Source: Planctomycetota bacterium (GTDB lineage: Bacteria > Planctomycetota > UBA1135 > GCA-002686595). From it: DNA of 64,000 nt. The stretch is taken from positions 1-64,000 of the forward strand of contig JADJLZ010000009.1 in NCBI GenBank assembly GCA_016709875.1. Direction: 5' to 3'. The position numbers and the translations under genes are program-made. Positions 27,267 through 35,042 of this stretch are shown piece by piece (positions within the stretch are counted from its first letter, which is position 1; the number at the start of each line of letters is the position of its first letter). A model generated the notes under the pieces. It worked only from the letters and a program-made list of their open reading frames with translations. It was not told where the DNA came from and searched no databases.

Positions 27267-28142
27267 TCAGGCGCGCAGCGCGCGCGCGAGCAGGTGTTCG
27301 AATTCCAGAGCGCTCGAGCCGCGCACGAGCGCGATCCCGCGCGGTGCCGTGGCGCGCGCGAGCCGTTCGCGCGACTCCTCGAGAGCGCGCGCGTAGGCCC
27401 CGAGCGCCTCGCGGTCGACCTCCAGCGCCAGCTCCTCGCCGCTCTCCGCGTCGAGCCAGCGCACCGCGCCGAGCTCGCCGGGCTCGATCTCGAGCGGCGC
27501 GAGGATGCCGATCCAGGTCCAGCGCACGCCGCGCGGCAGCGCTCCGTCGAGTGCTTCGGCCGTGTCGCCGAGGTCCGAGAGCAGGAAGCCGCGCTGCGAA
27601 CCGCGTGCGGCCGCGAGTTCGGTGCGCAGGCCGGCGACGTTAAGCGTGCCGCGCGCGACGCGCGCCTCGAGCCAGCCCGCGAGCGCCGCGGCGTGCGCGC
27701 GCCGCGCGCAGCGGAAGCGCTCGCGCGTGCACAGATCGACGAGCTCGAGCTCGGCCTCCTCGCGCAGGCCGGAGAACGCCAGGGCCAGCGCGCACTCCGC
27801 CGCACGCTGCAGCTTGCCCGGCGGCCCGACGCCCATCGAGGCGCTGGTGTCGACGAGGATCGTCCAGCGCTCGCCCGCCTCGGGCCGCACGACGCGCACG
27901 ACCGGCTGATCGCTGCGCGCGTAGACATCCCAGTCGAGCGCGCGCAGATCGTCGCCCGGACGGTAGGGCCGGTAGTGGTCGAACTCGACGCCGCCGGTCG
28001 AGAGCCCCGCGCGCGCGGCTCCCTCGCGCCGTCCGCGCGCTGCGGAGAGACGCGCCGCGAAACGCTGCGCGCGCGTGCGCAGGCCTGCATCGAGCCTGAC
28101 CGTGGGACAGGGCAGCGGCGGTCGTCTCGCGGAGGGCGGCAT
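27267..28142 (-). CDS. DUF58 family protein
   Basis: 291 residues with no export signal. The family core is clear: GVEFDHYRPYRPGDDLRALDWDVYARSDQPVVRVVRPE, followed by a VWA-like ILVDTSASMG. The intact DxSxS metal site here contrasts with the degenerate site of the next gene. Residues 85-270 complete the VWA-like fold. DUF58 proteins are usually partners of MoxR-type AAA ATPases in chaperone-like assembly of metal or envelope proteins; no ATPase gene lies in this window. It is the first gene of the five-gene run ending with xylB and is divergent from the paralogue array, with 113 bases between. Confidence 0.85.
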   Translation of the reverse strand: MPPSARRPPLPCPTVRLDAGLRTRAQRFAARLSAARGRREGAARAGLSTGGVEFDHYRPYRPGDDLRALDWDVYARSDQPVVRVVRPEAGERWTILVDTSASMGVGPPGKLQRAAECALALAFSGLREEAELELVDLCTRERFRCARRAHAAALAGWLEARVARGTLNVAGLRTELAAARGSQRGFLLSDLGDTAEALDGALPRGVRWTWIGILAPLEIEPGELGAVRWLDAESGEELALEVDREALGAYARALEESRERLARATAPRGIALVRGSSALEFEHLLARALRA

Positions 28143-28255
28143 CGGCGCCGGGCATTGTCGGACAGCCCGCGCGGCGAGTCCACGGGCAGGCGCGAGGCTG
28201 TCTGCATCCCCCGCCCGAGCGTGACACGGACAGTCCGAGCGTCTAGGGCGGGACG

Positions 28256-29314
28256 ATGATCACTCCGCTGCTGTTGCTCGTCTTGCAGTCCCCCGCCGTG
28301 GCTCCGACCGTGGAGCAGGTCCCGCGCTGGAACGACGAGACGCTGGCGGCGCTCGACACGCACGAGCTCGTGGGGCTGTATCCCAGGCAACTGCGGCAGC
28401 ATCCGCTCGAGAGCGAGCCCGGGTACCACGGCTGGAATCCGCTCGCCTACGAGTTGAACCGCCGCCTCGAGCGCGGGGAAGTCCTGCGCGCAGACGAATG
28501 GCGCGAGTTGCTGGTCGGCAAGGGCTACCTGCACATGCGGCCGCGCTGGCCCGTGGGCGAGCCGCTCACGCTGCGCGTCGAACGGCCCTGGGTCCTGCGC
28601 CAGGGTGGAATCCGACTGCAGCCGATCGCCTGGCGCGGCCCGCCGGTGACAGGCCTCCATCTCGCGACACTGGAATCGAACGAGCTTCTGGCTGGATGCG
28701 GCATGGCGATCGAGGACACGATCGAACGCGACCGTCAGCGGGTCCTGGGCTCGCTGCCGCGCGGACGATGGCACATCGATTTCCGCGCGGAGATCGTTCA
28801 GTCGATCGCGGGGCCGCGGCAGGAGCGGATTCCCGGTCCGCGCATGTGGACTGGTCCGCTCGCCTTCGACGTCGAGATCGTCGACACGCCCGACGAGGCC
28901 GTAGCGCCCGAACGCGACGCGCGCTGGTCGGAGCTCGTGCGCGCGGGGTTGCGCGTCTGGGCCACCAAGCCCGAGGACGAGCAGCGCCTCGTCGGCATCG
29001 CACTCCAAATCGATCGGGCGCGCTGGCCCGAGGATCTGCACCTCGAACTCGAAGTCGAGCTCGTCTGCGGCGGCTGCCCGTACGGAAAGGCCGAGCTCGA
29101 CGATCGGCGGTCCATGGAACTGCCCGAGGACCCCATCCGACGCGACGACCTGCTCGAGTCCCTGCCCTGGCCCGTCGCGCATGGCGACGAGAGCGCCGCG
29201 GGCTGGACCGTTCGCGTGCACGGCGTGCGCGGCGACGCACTCTACGACTGGGACACCACGCGCTGGTGGGCCGGCGAGTTCGAGGCGCCGCTCGCGGACC
29301 TGATTCGGCGCTGA
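28256..29314 (+). CDS. paralogue 1 of a secreted protein family of unknown function
   Basis: 352 residues with a short hydrophobic N-terminus (MITPLLLLVLQSPAVA) likely to be a signal. Shared family blocks are EWRELLVGKGYLHMRPRWPVGEPLTLRV (about residues 81-108) and the C-terminus WWAGEFEAPLADLIRR. Two more copies lie at 29366 and 32756. No enzyme motif is seen. Its last codons, from GGACCTGATTCGGCG, fall inside the repeat element that also borders the gene-free modules downstream. It is the first gene of the array and divergent from DUF58. Confidence 0.7.
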   Translation: MITPLLLLVLQSPAVAPTVEQVPRWNDETLAALDTHELVGLYPRQLRQHPLESEPGYHGWNPLAYELNRRLERGEVLRADEWRELLVGKGYLHMRPRWPVGEPLTLRVERPWVLRQGGIRLQPIAWRGPPVTGLHLATLESNELLAGCGMAIEDTIERDRQRVLGSLPRGRWHIDFRAEIVQSIAGPRQERIPGPRMWTGPLAFDVEIVDTPDEAVAPERDARWSELVRAGLRVWATKPEDEQRLVGIALQIDRARWPEDLHLELEVELVCGGCPYGKAELDDRRSMELPEDPIRRDDLLESLPWPVAHGDESAAGWTVRVHGVRGDALYDWDTTRWWAGEFEAPLADLIRR

Positions 29315-29365
29315 AACTCGCCCAGCGTGAGTGACTGCCAGGAGAGCACGCACCTATCGCGGCCG

Positions 29366-30307
29366 ATGCTCGGCGCGCTCCTGCTCCTGCTCCAGTCTCG
29401 GTCGCCCGATCTCCGCACGCTCGGTACCGAGCAGCTCGCTGCGCTGATCCCGCGCGCGGACGACCCCGCGCTCCTCGCGGCGGCAGCCTCGAACGAACCA
29501 GTCTCATGGCCGGTCCTCGACGAACTCCGCTCGAGGATCGACCGCGGCGAGGTGCTCTCGATCGAGGCCTGGCGCACGATCCTGGTCGAGCGCGGCTATC
29601 TTCGACGCCGCGCGCGCTGGCCGGTCGGCCGACAGTTCGCATTGGGCCTGCAGCCGATCTACCTGCCCGTGAGGCTCGTGCTCGCAACACACCTCCCGGG
29701 AGGCACACCGACGAGTTCGAGCTCCGGCGAAGCTCACTGCGTCGACGACGGATGGCTGAGGGGCAGGATGGGGTATCAGACCGTCGGCTGGCTCGCCCCA
29801 GGGCAGTCTCGAGTCTCGATCGACGTGCGCCCGTACTACGTCGCGGGCAGTCCAGCGGGCCACGCCACGCAGCGCGTGCTCTGCGCGGGCACGATCGAGA
29901 TCGCAGTCGAACAGGTGCAGAGCATCGACGAGGTACTCGAGCCCGTCACGGATCCCGAGTGGGGTCGGACGCTCGTGCGGCACTTTCATCTCCAGCTCGC
30001 TGGCCGCGGGACCTGCCTCTTCGAGGATCGTTTCGAGTGGCCCAGGAGGCTCGGGGCCGCGCTGGATTGCACGGTGCTGCACGACGGCCGGGTGATCGAT
30101 GCGCGGAGGATGGAGCCCTCCTTCCCTGGACATCGCGTGCTCCCGCTCCCGTTCCTCTCTCGCGCACTCGCGGGCGTAGATGGTTCGCTCGCAGGCTGGA
30201 CGCTGCGAGTCCGTGGCACGCCGAAGCGGGTGCTCGAGGACTGGCGCGCCACGCAGTACTGGGCCGGCGAGTTCGAAGTGCCGCTCGCGGACCTGCTTCG
30301 GCGCTGA
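29366..30307 (+). CDS. paralogue 2 of the secreted family
   Basis: 313 residues from ATG 29366, chosen because MLGALLLLLQSRSPD aligns with the short hydrophobic starts of the other two copies. An in-frame GTG at 29327 is possible but less likely. Family blocks: AWRTILVERGYLRRRARWPVGRQFALGL and the C-terminus YWAGEFEVPLADLLRR. Identity to the other copies is low outside these blocks, so the duplication is old. It lies 51 bases after paralogue 1. Its stop is again inside the shared 3' repeat element (GGACCTGCTTCGGCGCTGAA). Function unknown. Confidence 0.7.
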   Translation: MLGALLLLLQSRSPDLRTLGTEQLAALIPRADDPALLAAAASNEPVSWPVLDELRSRIDRGEVLSIEAWRTILVERGYLRRRARWPVGRQFALGLQPIYLPVRLVLATHLPGGTPTSSSSGEAHCVDDGWLRGRMGYQTVGWLAPGQSRVSIDVRPYYVAGSPAGHATQRVLCAGTIEIAVEQVQSIDEVLEPVTDPEWGRTLVRHFHLQLAGRGTCLFEDRFEWPRRLGAALDCTVLHDGRVIDARRMEPSFPGHRVLPLPFLSRALAGVDGSLAGWTLRVRGTPKRVLEDWRATQYWAGEFEVPLADLLRR

Positions 30308-30838
30308 AACTCCGCGACCCGAGCGACCCTCCGACGAGCGGGCTCCTGCGACACCCAAAGCTCGCCGACCCTTTGCTGGAGCCCCAAACTCCGACGCTCT
30401 GCCGGGCGCGAACTTGATTCGGCATGAAAAGGTCGCGTCTCGAGTGGGCGTCCCGAGCGCGCCCCCGCCGCACCAAAGCTCGCCGGGCCTTTTCCGCCGT
30501 CCTAGGTTCCGAAGGAGTCCTGCGCGCTCTCTCTTGACTCGGCACCGGGGTGCCTGTGCATCCCGGCACGTGGTGAGCCATCTGTCCGGGGACATGGGTG
30601 ACACTTCCCGTGCCGCTAGAGGATTGCGGAGGGTCGGGAGCAGGATCCCCCGCCGCGCAGATGGGCGAGGCAGTCCGATCTTGGCCACGCGCATTCCCGT
30701 GCGTGCACCGGAGTGCGAATCACCCTCGATGATTTCGTGCGAGCGCACGCAACCCGCGCGCCTCCCGAGCGTCTTCCTGATGGCGCGGGTCAGCGAGGCA
30801 TTCGCTCCAGCCAATCGTGGAACAGGGAGAAAGTCCGC
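30308..30838 (+). other. gene-free spacer with one repeat core, upstream of the RAYT gene
   Basis: 531 bases between paralogue 2 and the RAYT start. It holds one core copy at 30410-30429 and a ribosome site (AGGGAGA) just before 30839. No convincing coding frame is seen. A stretch near 30583-30607 (TCTGTCCGGGGACATGGGTG) recalls the ends of some insertion sequences, but no partner end was found. Confidence 0.6.
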
Positions 30839-31798
30839 ATGCAGCAGCGAGCCGGCACGAAGTCACGTGAGCGAAAGCGGTCTGCCAAGCCCAGCGGCAC
30901 GAAGCGTCGGCGGCCCGCGAGGGACAAACAGACAGAGCTCTTCGCGCACACCTGGGGCGGCGCGCGCAAGGGCGCGGGCCGCAAGCCCAAGGGCGAGCTC
31001 GCGCTCGTTTCGCACGCTGCGCGCGAGCGTCTCGCCTCGCGCCATCCCGTGCACGTCACGACGCGCCTGCTGCCTGGTCTCCCGAGTTTGAGGCGCTCCG
31101 AAGAGTTGCGCACGCTGCTGCACGCGCTTCGGGCTGCACAGGACCACCTGGGCATGCGCGTCGTCCACTTCTCGATCCAGACGAACCACCTGCACCTGCT
31201 GGTCGAGGCGCGCGGGCGAGACTCGCTGGCGCTCGGGATCAAGGCCCTGCTCGTGCGCATCGCGCGCGCGCTCAACCGCCTGTGGATGCGCACCGGCAAG
31301 CTCTTTTCGGACCGCTACCACGCACGCACGCTGCGCACGCCCGCCGAAGTCCGGCGCGCGCTGGTGTACGTGCTGCAGAACGCGCGCAAGCACGGGCTTC
31401 CGCTGTCCGGAGTCGACGCGTACTCCTCCGCAGCCTGGTTCGAGGGCTGGCGCGAGTCCGCACGCGAGAGGACGCGCCGCGAGGAGATCCTGCGCAGGCT
31501 CGAGCGTTTGCTCCGGCTTCCGGCGGACCCCCCGCCACGTGTGCGGCGCCCGAGTTCGAGCCACGCAACCCCAGGCAGCGCAAACCCAGGCAGCGCAAAC
31601 CCAGGCGGCGCAACCCCAGGCAGCGCAACCCCAGGCAGCGCAAGCTCTCTGCCTCAGGTGGATCGGATTCGAATCGAGCCCCATACGTGGCTCCTCGCCC
31701 AGGGCTGGAGACGCGCGGGACGCATCGGCGTCTGGGAACTGCCGCGAATCCCCGCTGCGCCGGCCTCGCGGCTCGCCCGGGGCTCGTCCCGAACTTGA
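30839..31798 (+). CDS. RAYT-like Y1 (HUH) transposase
   Basis: 319 residues from ATG 30839 with AGGGAGA upstream. The basic N-terminus ends in HTWGGARKGAGRKPKGE, typical of this family. The HUH nuclease fold is clear: HPVHVTTRLL, then FSIQTNHLHLLVEA (His117 and His119), then LFSDRYHARTLRTPAEVRRALVYVLQNARKHG, in which Tyr177 is the likely nucleophile. Such enzymes cut and join single strands at hairpin REP sequences. The tail contains a five-unit 15-bp repeat and ends TWLLAQGWRRAGRIGVWELP plus a short extension whose stop TGA lies in the repeat core. Copies of that core surround the gene, so it is the natural candidate substrate. Confidence 0.85.
   Translation: MQQRAGTKSRERKRSAKPSGTKRRRPARDKQTELFAHTWGGARKGAGRKPKGELALVSHAARERLASRHPVHVTTRLLPGLPSLRRSEELRTLLHALRAAQDHLGMRVVHFSIQTNHLHLLVEARGRDSLALGIKALLVRIARALNRLWMRTGKLFSDRYHARTLRTPAEVRRALVYVLQNARKHGLPLSGVDAYSSAAWFEGWRESARERTRREEILRRLERLLRLPADPPPRVRRPSSSHATPGSANPGSANPGGATPGSATPGSASSLPQVDRIRIEPHTWLLAQGWRRAGRIGVWELPRIPAAPASRLARGSSRT
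31567..31641 (+). repeat. five 15-bp tandem units in the RAYT tail
   Basis: Units of AACCCCAGGCAGCGC with small changes code for (T/N)PGSA repeats at about residues 243-268 of the transposase. Because 15 is a multiple of three, copy-number change keeps the frame. Confidence 0.9.
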
Positions 31799-32327
31799 TT
31801 CGGCATGAAAGTGAACTCGATCCATCCGGGCGCACGCCGGGGAGCGTCGATCGCGGCTGCGTGCAGCTCGGAGGGAGAGTGGCGATGAAGGTCCCAGCCC
31901 GTACCCGTGCCTCCTTTCCCCAGCCGCGGCGGCGGGCTCGCGCCTCGTCCGGCGCTCGTCCCGAACTTGATTCGGCACGAAAGTGAACTCGATCCATCCG
32001 GGCGCACGCGAGGGAGCGTCGAGCGCGGCGGCGTGCGGCTCGCAGGGAGAGTGGCGATGGAGGTCCCAGCCCGCACCCGTGCCTCCTTTGCCCAGCCGCG
32101 GCGGCGAGCTCGCGCCTCGTCCGGCGCTCGTCCCGAACTTGATTCGGCATGAAAGTGCAACTCGATCCATCCGGGCGCACGCCGGGGAGCGTCGAGCGCG
32201 GCGGCGTGCGGCTCGCAGGGAGAGTGGCGATGAAGGTCCCAGCCCGCACCCGTGCCTCCTTTCCCCAGCCGCGGCGGCGGGCTCGCGCCTCGTCCGGCGC
32301 TCGTCCCGAACTTGATTCGGCATGAAA
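31791..32327 (+). repeat. three ~172-bp tandem modules bounded by the core element
   Basis: Cores at 31791, 31963, 32135 and 32308 enclose three units of 172, 172 and 173 bases, nearly identical to one another (a dozen or so differences by eye). Each starts AAAGTG(C)AACTCGATCCATCC and ends CGCTCGTCCC before the next core. Both strands are open by chance of composition. No coding signal or ribosome site is convincing. Confidence 0.9.
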
Positions 32328-32755
32328 GTGGACTCGCCCGCTCCGGGCGACCAGCCGGGAGCGTGAATCGCAGCGGCCTGGGTCTCGCCAGGGGAGAATG
32401 AGTGCGCGTCGGAGCGCCCAGCTCCACCCGTGCCGTACCACCTCCGCAGCACCCAGCGCAGTCTCCGACCGAGCCGCACACACTGCCCCCGGCGGTGGAC
32501 TGGAGGCGCGCGGCACGCGTGGTGCGCGGGGCGTCTGGGGGCAGCTGCGCCTCGGCGTCGTCGTGGCTCGACGCATCGTCAGCTCGGAGACCACTCGTAC
32601 GCTCGATACCGCCACGCGGCCGGCGCTCGTCCCGAACTTGATTCGGCACGGAATGCCCCGGTGCGGGCGATCGCAACGTACCCGAGGGGCGGCACGCTCG
32701 CCGGGCCAGCCGCTCACGCGTGACCCCATTTCGGATCGAAGCTACGCTGCACGTC
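32328..32755 (+). other. gene-free spacer with one repeat core
   Basis: After the tandem units this 428-base stretch holds the second hairpin (TCGCCCG CTC CGGGCGA at 32334-32350) and one core at 32634-32653, then leads into paralogue 3. I see no gene in it. Confidence 0.6.
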
Positions 32756-33742
32756 ATGCTCGCCATGCTCGCACTGCTGCTGGTCCAGGCGCCGGTGCAG
32801 GCTCCCGAGCTGGATCTCTCCAAGGCCAACGTGCACGAGTTGGTGAAGGTGCTTCGGCACTTCGGGGATCACACCTGGGAGCTCGGTCGGGAGAAGGAGC
32901 CCCCTCTCGGCGTGCGCGCAGAGAACGAACTGCGTGAGCGCATCCGCAAAGGTGCCGTGCTCGACCTCGCGGACTGGCAGACGATCCTGCTCGAGAAGGG
33001 GTATCTGCAGCATCGAGAACGCTGGCCCAAGGAGGAGCCCTTCGCGATCGGCTTGCATGTCCCGCCGATCTGCGCGGGTCTCTCCATCGAACTCGCTCCG
33101 CATACGCTCGGCTGGTCGAAAGCCAGGGCGATCGACCTCGGCGGTGGAGCGTGCATGGGCGGCGGGGACGGCGGGGACCAGGTGCTCGGTGCTCTCTTCT
33201 GGACCGACCGCGAAGTCGTGTTCGACCTGAGCGTCACTATGCTGGTTCCAGGTGGGGACCGCGATCCGCGCGCGGAGGGCGCTCAGACGGAGCACCTCGG
33301 TTCGATCCGCATCCCCGTGCAGGCCGTGAAGACGCTCGAGGAGGCTGTGCCCAGGGTGGTCGATCGCGAACTCGACAGTCGAATCCAACGGCTGATCGCG
33401 GCGGGCGTGTGCGTCGTCCTCGAACGAGAGCCCGGCATGCCCGCGCACGCCTTCGCGCGTCTCGGACTCGAATCGCATCCCGCGGGAGTGCTGCTGGCGT
33501 TGAAATGCGTCGCGTTCGAACATGGACAAGCGCGCGGGAGCGCCGAGCGGTCGCTTGGAGCGAGCCAGAAGGCCGCCTATCTGCTGGATCTCCCGGAGTC
33601 GGTGGTGCAGTCGAAACAGAGTGCACGCGAGTGGACACTGAAGTTCACGGGGAGCAACGCGAAGGCTCTGCGCACCTGGTACGCGACGCAGTACTGGTCC
33701 GGCGAGTTCGAGGTGCCGCTCGCGGACTTGATTCGGCGCTGA
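32756..33742 (+). CDS. paralogue 3 of the secreted family
   Basis: 328 residues from ATG 32756 (MLAMLALLLVQAPVQAPEL, a short signal-like start). An in-frame GTG at 32720 would add 12 residues. Family blocks: DWQTILLEKGYLQHRERWPKEEPFAIGL and YWSGEFEVPLADLIRR. The middle has a glycine-rich stretch (GGGACMGGGDGGDQ) absent from the other copies. It ends in GGACTTGATTCGGCGCTGAA, one base closer to the spacer core sequence than paralogue 1. It is separated from paralogues 1 and 2 by the RAYT gene and the tandem modules. Function unknown. Confidence 0.7.
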   Translation: MLAMLALLLVQAPVQAPELDLSKANVHELVKVLRHFGDHTWELGREKEPPLGVRAENELRERIRKGAVLDLADWQTILLEKGYLQHRERWPKEEPFAIGLHVPPICAGLSIELAPHTLGWSKARAIDLGGGACMGGGDGGDQVLGALFWTDREVVFDLSVTMLVPGGDRDPRAEGAQTEHLGSIRIPVQAVKTLEEAVPRVVDRELDSRIQRLIAAGVCVVLEREPGMPAHAFARLGLESHPAGVLLALKCVAFEHGQARGSAERSLGASQKAAYLLDLPESVVQSKQSAREWTLKFTGSNAKALRTWYATQYWSGEFEVPLADLIRR

Positions 33743-33746
33743 ATGC

Positions 33747-33766
33747 GCGCGATCAACCGCGCGGCT
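33747..33766. repeat. 20-bp direct repeat with hairpin, copy 1
   Basis: GCGCGATCAACCGCGCGGCT lies four bases after the stop of paralogue 3 and is identical to 35023-35042. GCGCG-ATCAAC-CGCGC can fold as a hairpin. Confidence 0.8.
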
Positions 33767-34054
33767 CGCCCTGCGCTCTTCCCGGACTTGATTCGGCAGA
33801 GGGTGAACTCGCCCCATCGGGGCGAACGCATGGGAGCGTCGAGTGCGACTCGCAAGGCGAGTTGGGGTGGATCTCTCAGCCAGCATCCAGGCCTGCTTCG
33901 CACCGGCAGCACCTCCGCGACACGCGGAGCGGTCTCGAATCGCCTCACACACGTGCACCCTCGCACAAGGCTGGCGGCGATCCGATCGCGTCGAGGTCTC
34001 GAACCTCCCCCGACTCACCGCTGCGTCCGCACTGTGGAGCGAGCGGAGTGGTCC

Positions 34055-34510
34055 CAAACTTGATTCGGCATAAAACCGCGCTCGAACGGCCCGATGGTTC
34101 ACCGCGGCGGGCCGGGTGCACCGGCAGGCCAGTCGATCGTGAGCCTCAGTCCTCCGGGCAAAGAGCACAACTGCGAAGTCGTACATGGGCCCCGGCGAGC
34201 GGGAGCGCCCGCGAGCAGGTCGCGCGGCAGGCCGGACCCGGAATCGGTGCGTGTCCCGAACTTGATTCGGCATGAAACCGCGCTCGAACCGCCCGACGCT
34301 TACTCGCGGCGGGCCGAGTGCAACGGCGTGCCGGTCCAGGCGGGCCGGGTGAAACGGCGTGCCCGTCCAGCGTGAGGCTCACTCGCCCGGGCAACGAGCA
34401 CAGCTGTTCCGTCGGGCCGGGACATCGGCAGACGGGAACGCCTGCGAGCAGGTCGCGCGGCAGGCCGAACCCGGAATCGGTGCGCGTCCCGAACTTGATT
34501 CGGCATGAAA
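34055..34510 (+). repeat. second module type, 203 and 233 bp, bounded by the core
   Basis: Cores at 34055, 34258 and 34491 enclose two related units unlike the 172-bp ones. Both begin with ACCGCGCTCGAAC(G/C)GCCCGA and end GCGAGCAGGTCGCGCGGCAG then CGGAATCGGTGCG. The second contains an internal duplication that accounts for its extra length. Different module sequences joined to the same core argue that the core is the mobile or recombining part. Confidence 0.75.
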
Positions 34511-34696
34511 TGGCACTCTCCACGTGCGAGCGCTCACGCGGGCATATCGAACGGCCCAGGATGCGTCGGGGCAAGATGCATCGCCCCCGCAATCGGAACC
34601 AGGATCGGCGGTTGAGCGGACCGGGCGGAGGTGAGCTCGCCTGCGGCCTGGCCCCAATTCTGCCCGCCCTGCGCGCCGGGCCTACCCACGCAGCGC

Positions 34697-34808
34697 GGTT
34701 CGCACGCCGCGGTTCGCACGCCCCGGTTCGCACGCCGCGGTTCGCACGCCGCGGTTCGCACGCCCCGGTTCGCACGCCCCGGTTCGCACGCCGCGGTTCG
34801 CACGCCCC
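34697..34808. repeat. minisatellite, eight 14-bp units
   Basis: Eight units of GGTTCGCACGCC(G/C)C, plus part of a ninth. The twelfth-plus-one position alternates between G and C. It is intergenic. Confidence 0.9.
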
Positions 34809-34908
34809 GGTTCGCTGCCCTAGGAGCGCAATGCACAGCACGCACGTCTGCTTGCTCCCATCAGCGCACAACGCCCTGCGCCCGCCACCATGGGCCGCTC
34901 ACGGGCGT

Positions 34909-34980
34909 CACGCACCACGGGCACGCACCACGGGCACGCACCACGGGCACGCACCAGGGTCACGCACCAGGGTCACGCAC
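34909..34980. repeat. minisatellite, five and a half 13-bp units
   Basis: Units of CACGCACCACGGG change to CACGCACCAGGGT in the last two full copies. It is intergenic. Confidence 0.9.
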
Positions 34981-35022
34981 TAGGCCCACGATTCGGGGCA
35001 GCGCATCGGGGCGCGCACAAGG

Positions 35023-35042
35023 GCGCGATCAACCGCGCGGCT
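35023..35042. repeat. 20-bp direct repeat with hairpin, copy 2
   Basis: Identical to 33747-33766. It overlaps the last codons and the stop of the pyrC-like gene on the minus strand. Confidence 0.8.

Larger units (their letters stand above)
29296..34510 (+). repeat. cassette-like array sharing a ~20-bp 3' element
   Basis: Core consensus is GAACTTGATTCGGCATGAAA; in the best copies CCGAA-CTTGA-TTCGG can form a hairpin. Copies start at 30410, 31791, 31963, 32135, 32308, 32634, 33784, 34055, 34258 and 34491. Divergent copies (GGACYTGATTCGGCGCTGAA) form the 3' ends of the genes ending at 29314, 30307 and 33742. The copy at 31791 contains the stop of the RAYT gene. All are in the same orientation. 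Spacing varies from ~60 to over 1000 bases, and some modules are in tandem. A second hairpin follows the core in at least two copies (32334-32350 and 33809-33825). None was noticed elsewhere in the window. Confidence 0.85.
33743..35028 (+). other. gene-free repeat-rich region
   Basis: 1.29 kb between paralogue 3 and the pyrC-like gene. It holds cores at 33784, 34055, 34258 and 34491, a second-type module pair, two minisatellites and one 20-bp direct-repeat copy (the other overlaps the pyrC end). Open frames here are short or run through the repeats, and none has family features. Confidence 0.7.

Noticed and set aside
30583..30607. Possible end of an IS481-like element
   Set aside because: The stretch TGTCCGGGGACATGGGTG recalls such ends, but no matching inverted end or transposase relic was found, and memory of the motif is not enough.
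31654..32829. Protein gene in the tandem modules on the minus strand (repeated MPNQVRDE segments)
   Set aside because: The frame exists only because the repeats are free of stops. It lacks a ribosome site and start context, and its sequence is simply the translated repeat.
31791..34510. CRISPR array
   Set aside because: Repeats are ~20 bp but spacers range from ~170 to over 300 bases and several are identical to each other. No cas gene or leader is visible.
28256..34510. Integron gene-cassette array
   Set aside because: The layout is similar, but there is no tyrosine integrase and the shared element has no paired GTTRRRY core sites or attC-like length.
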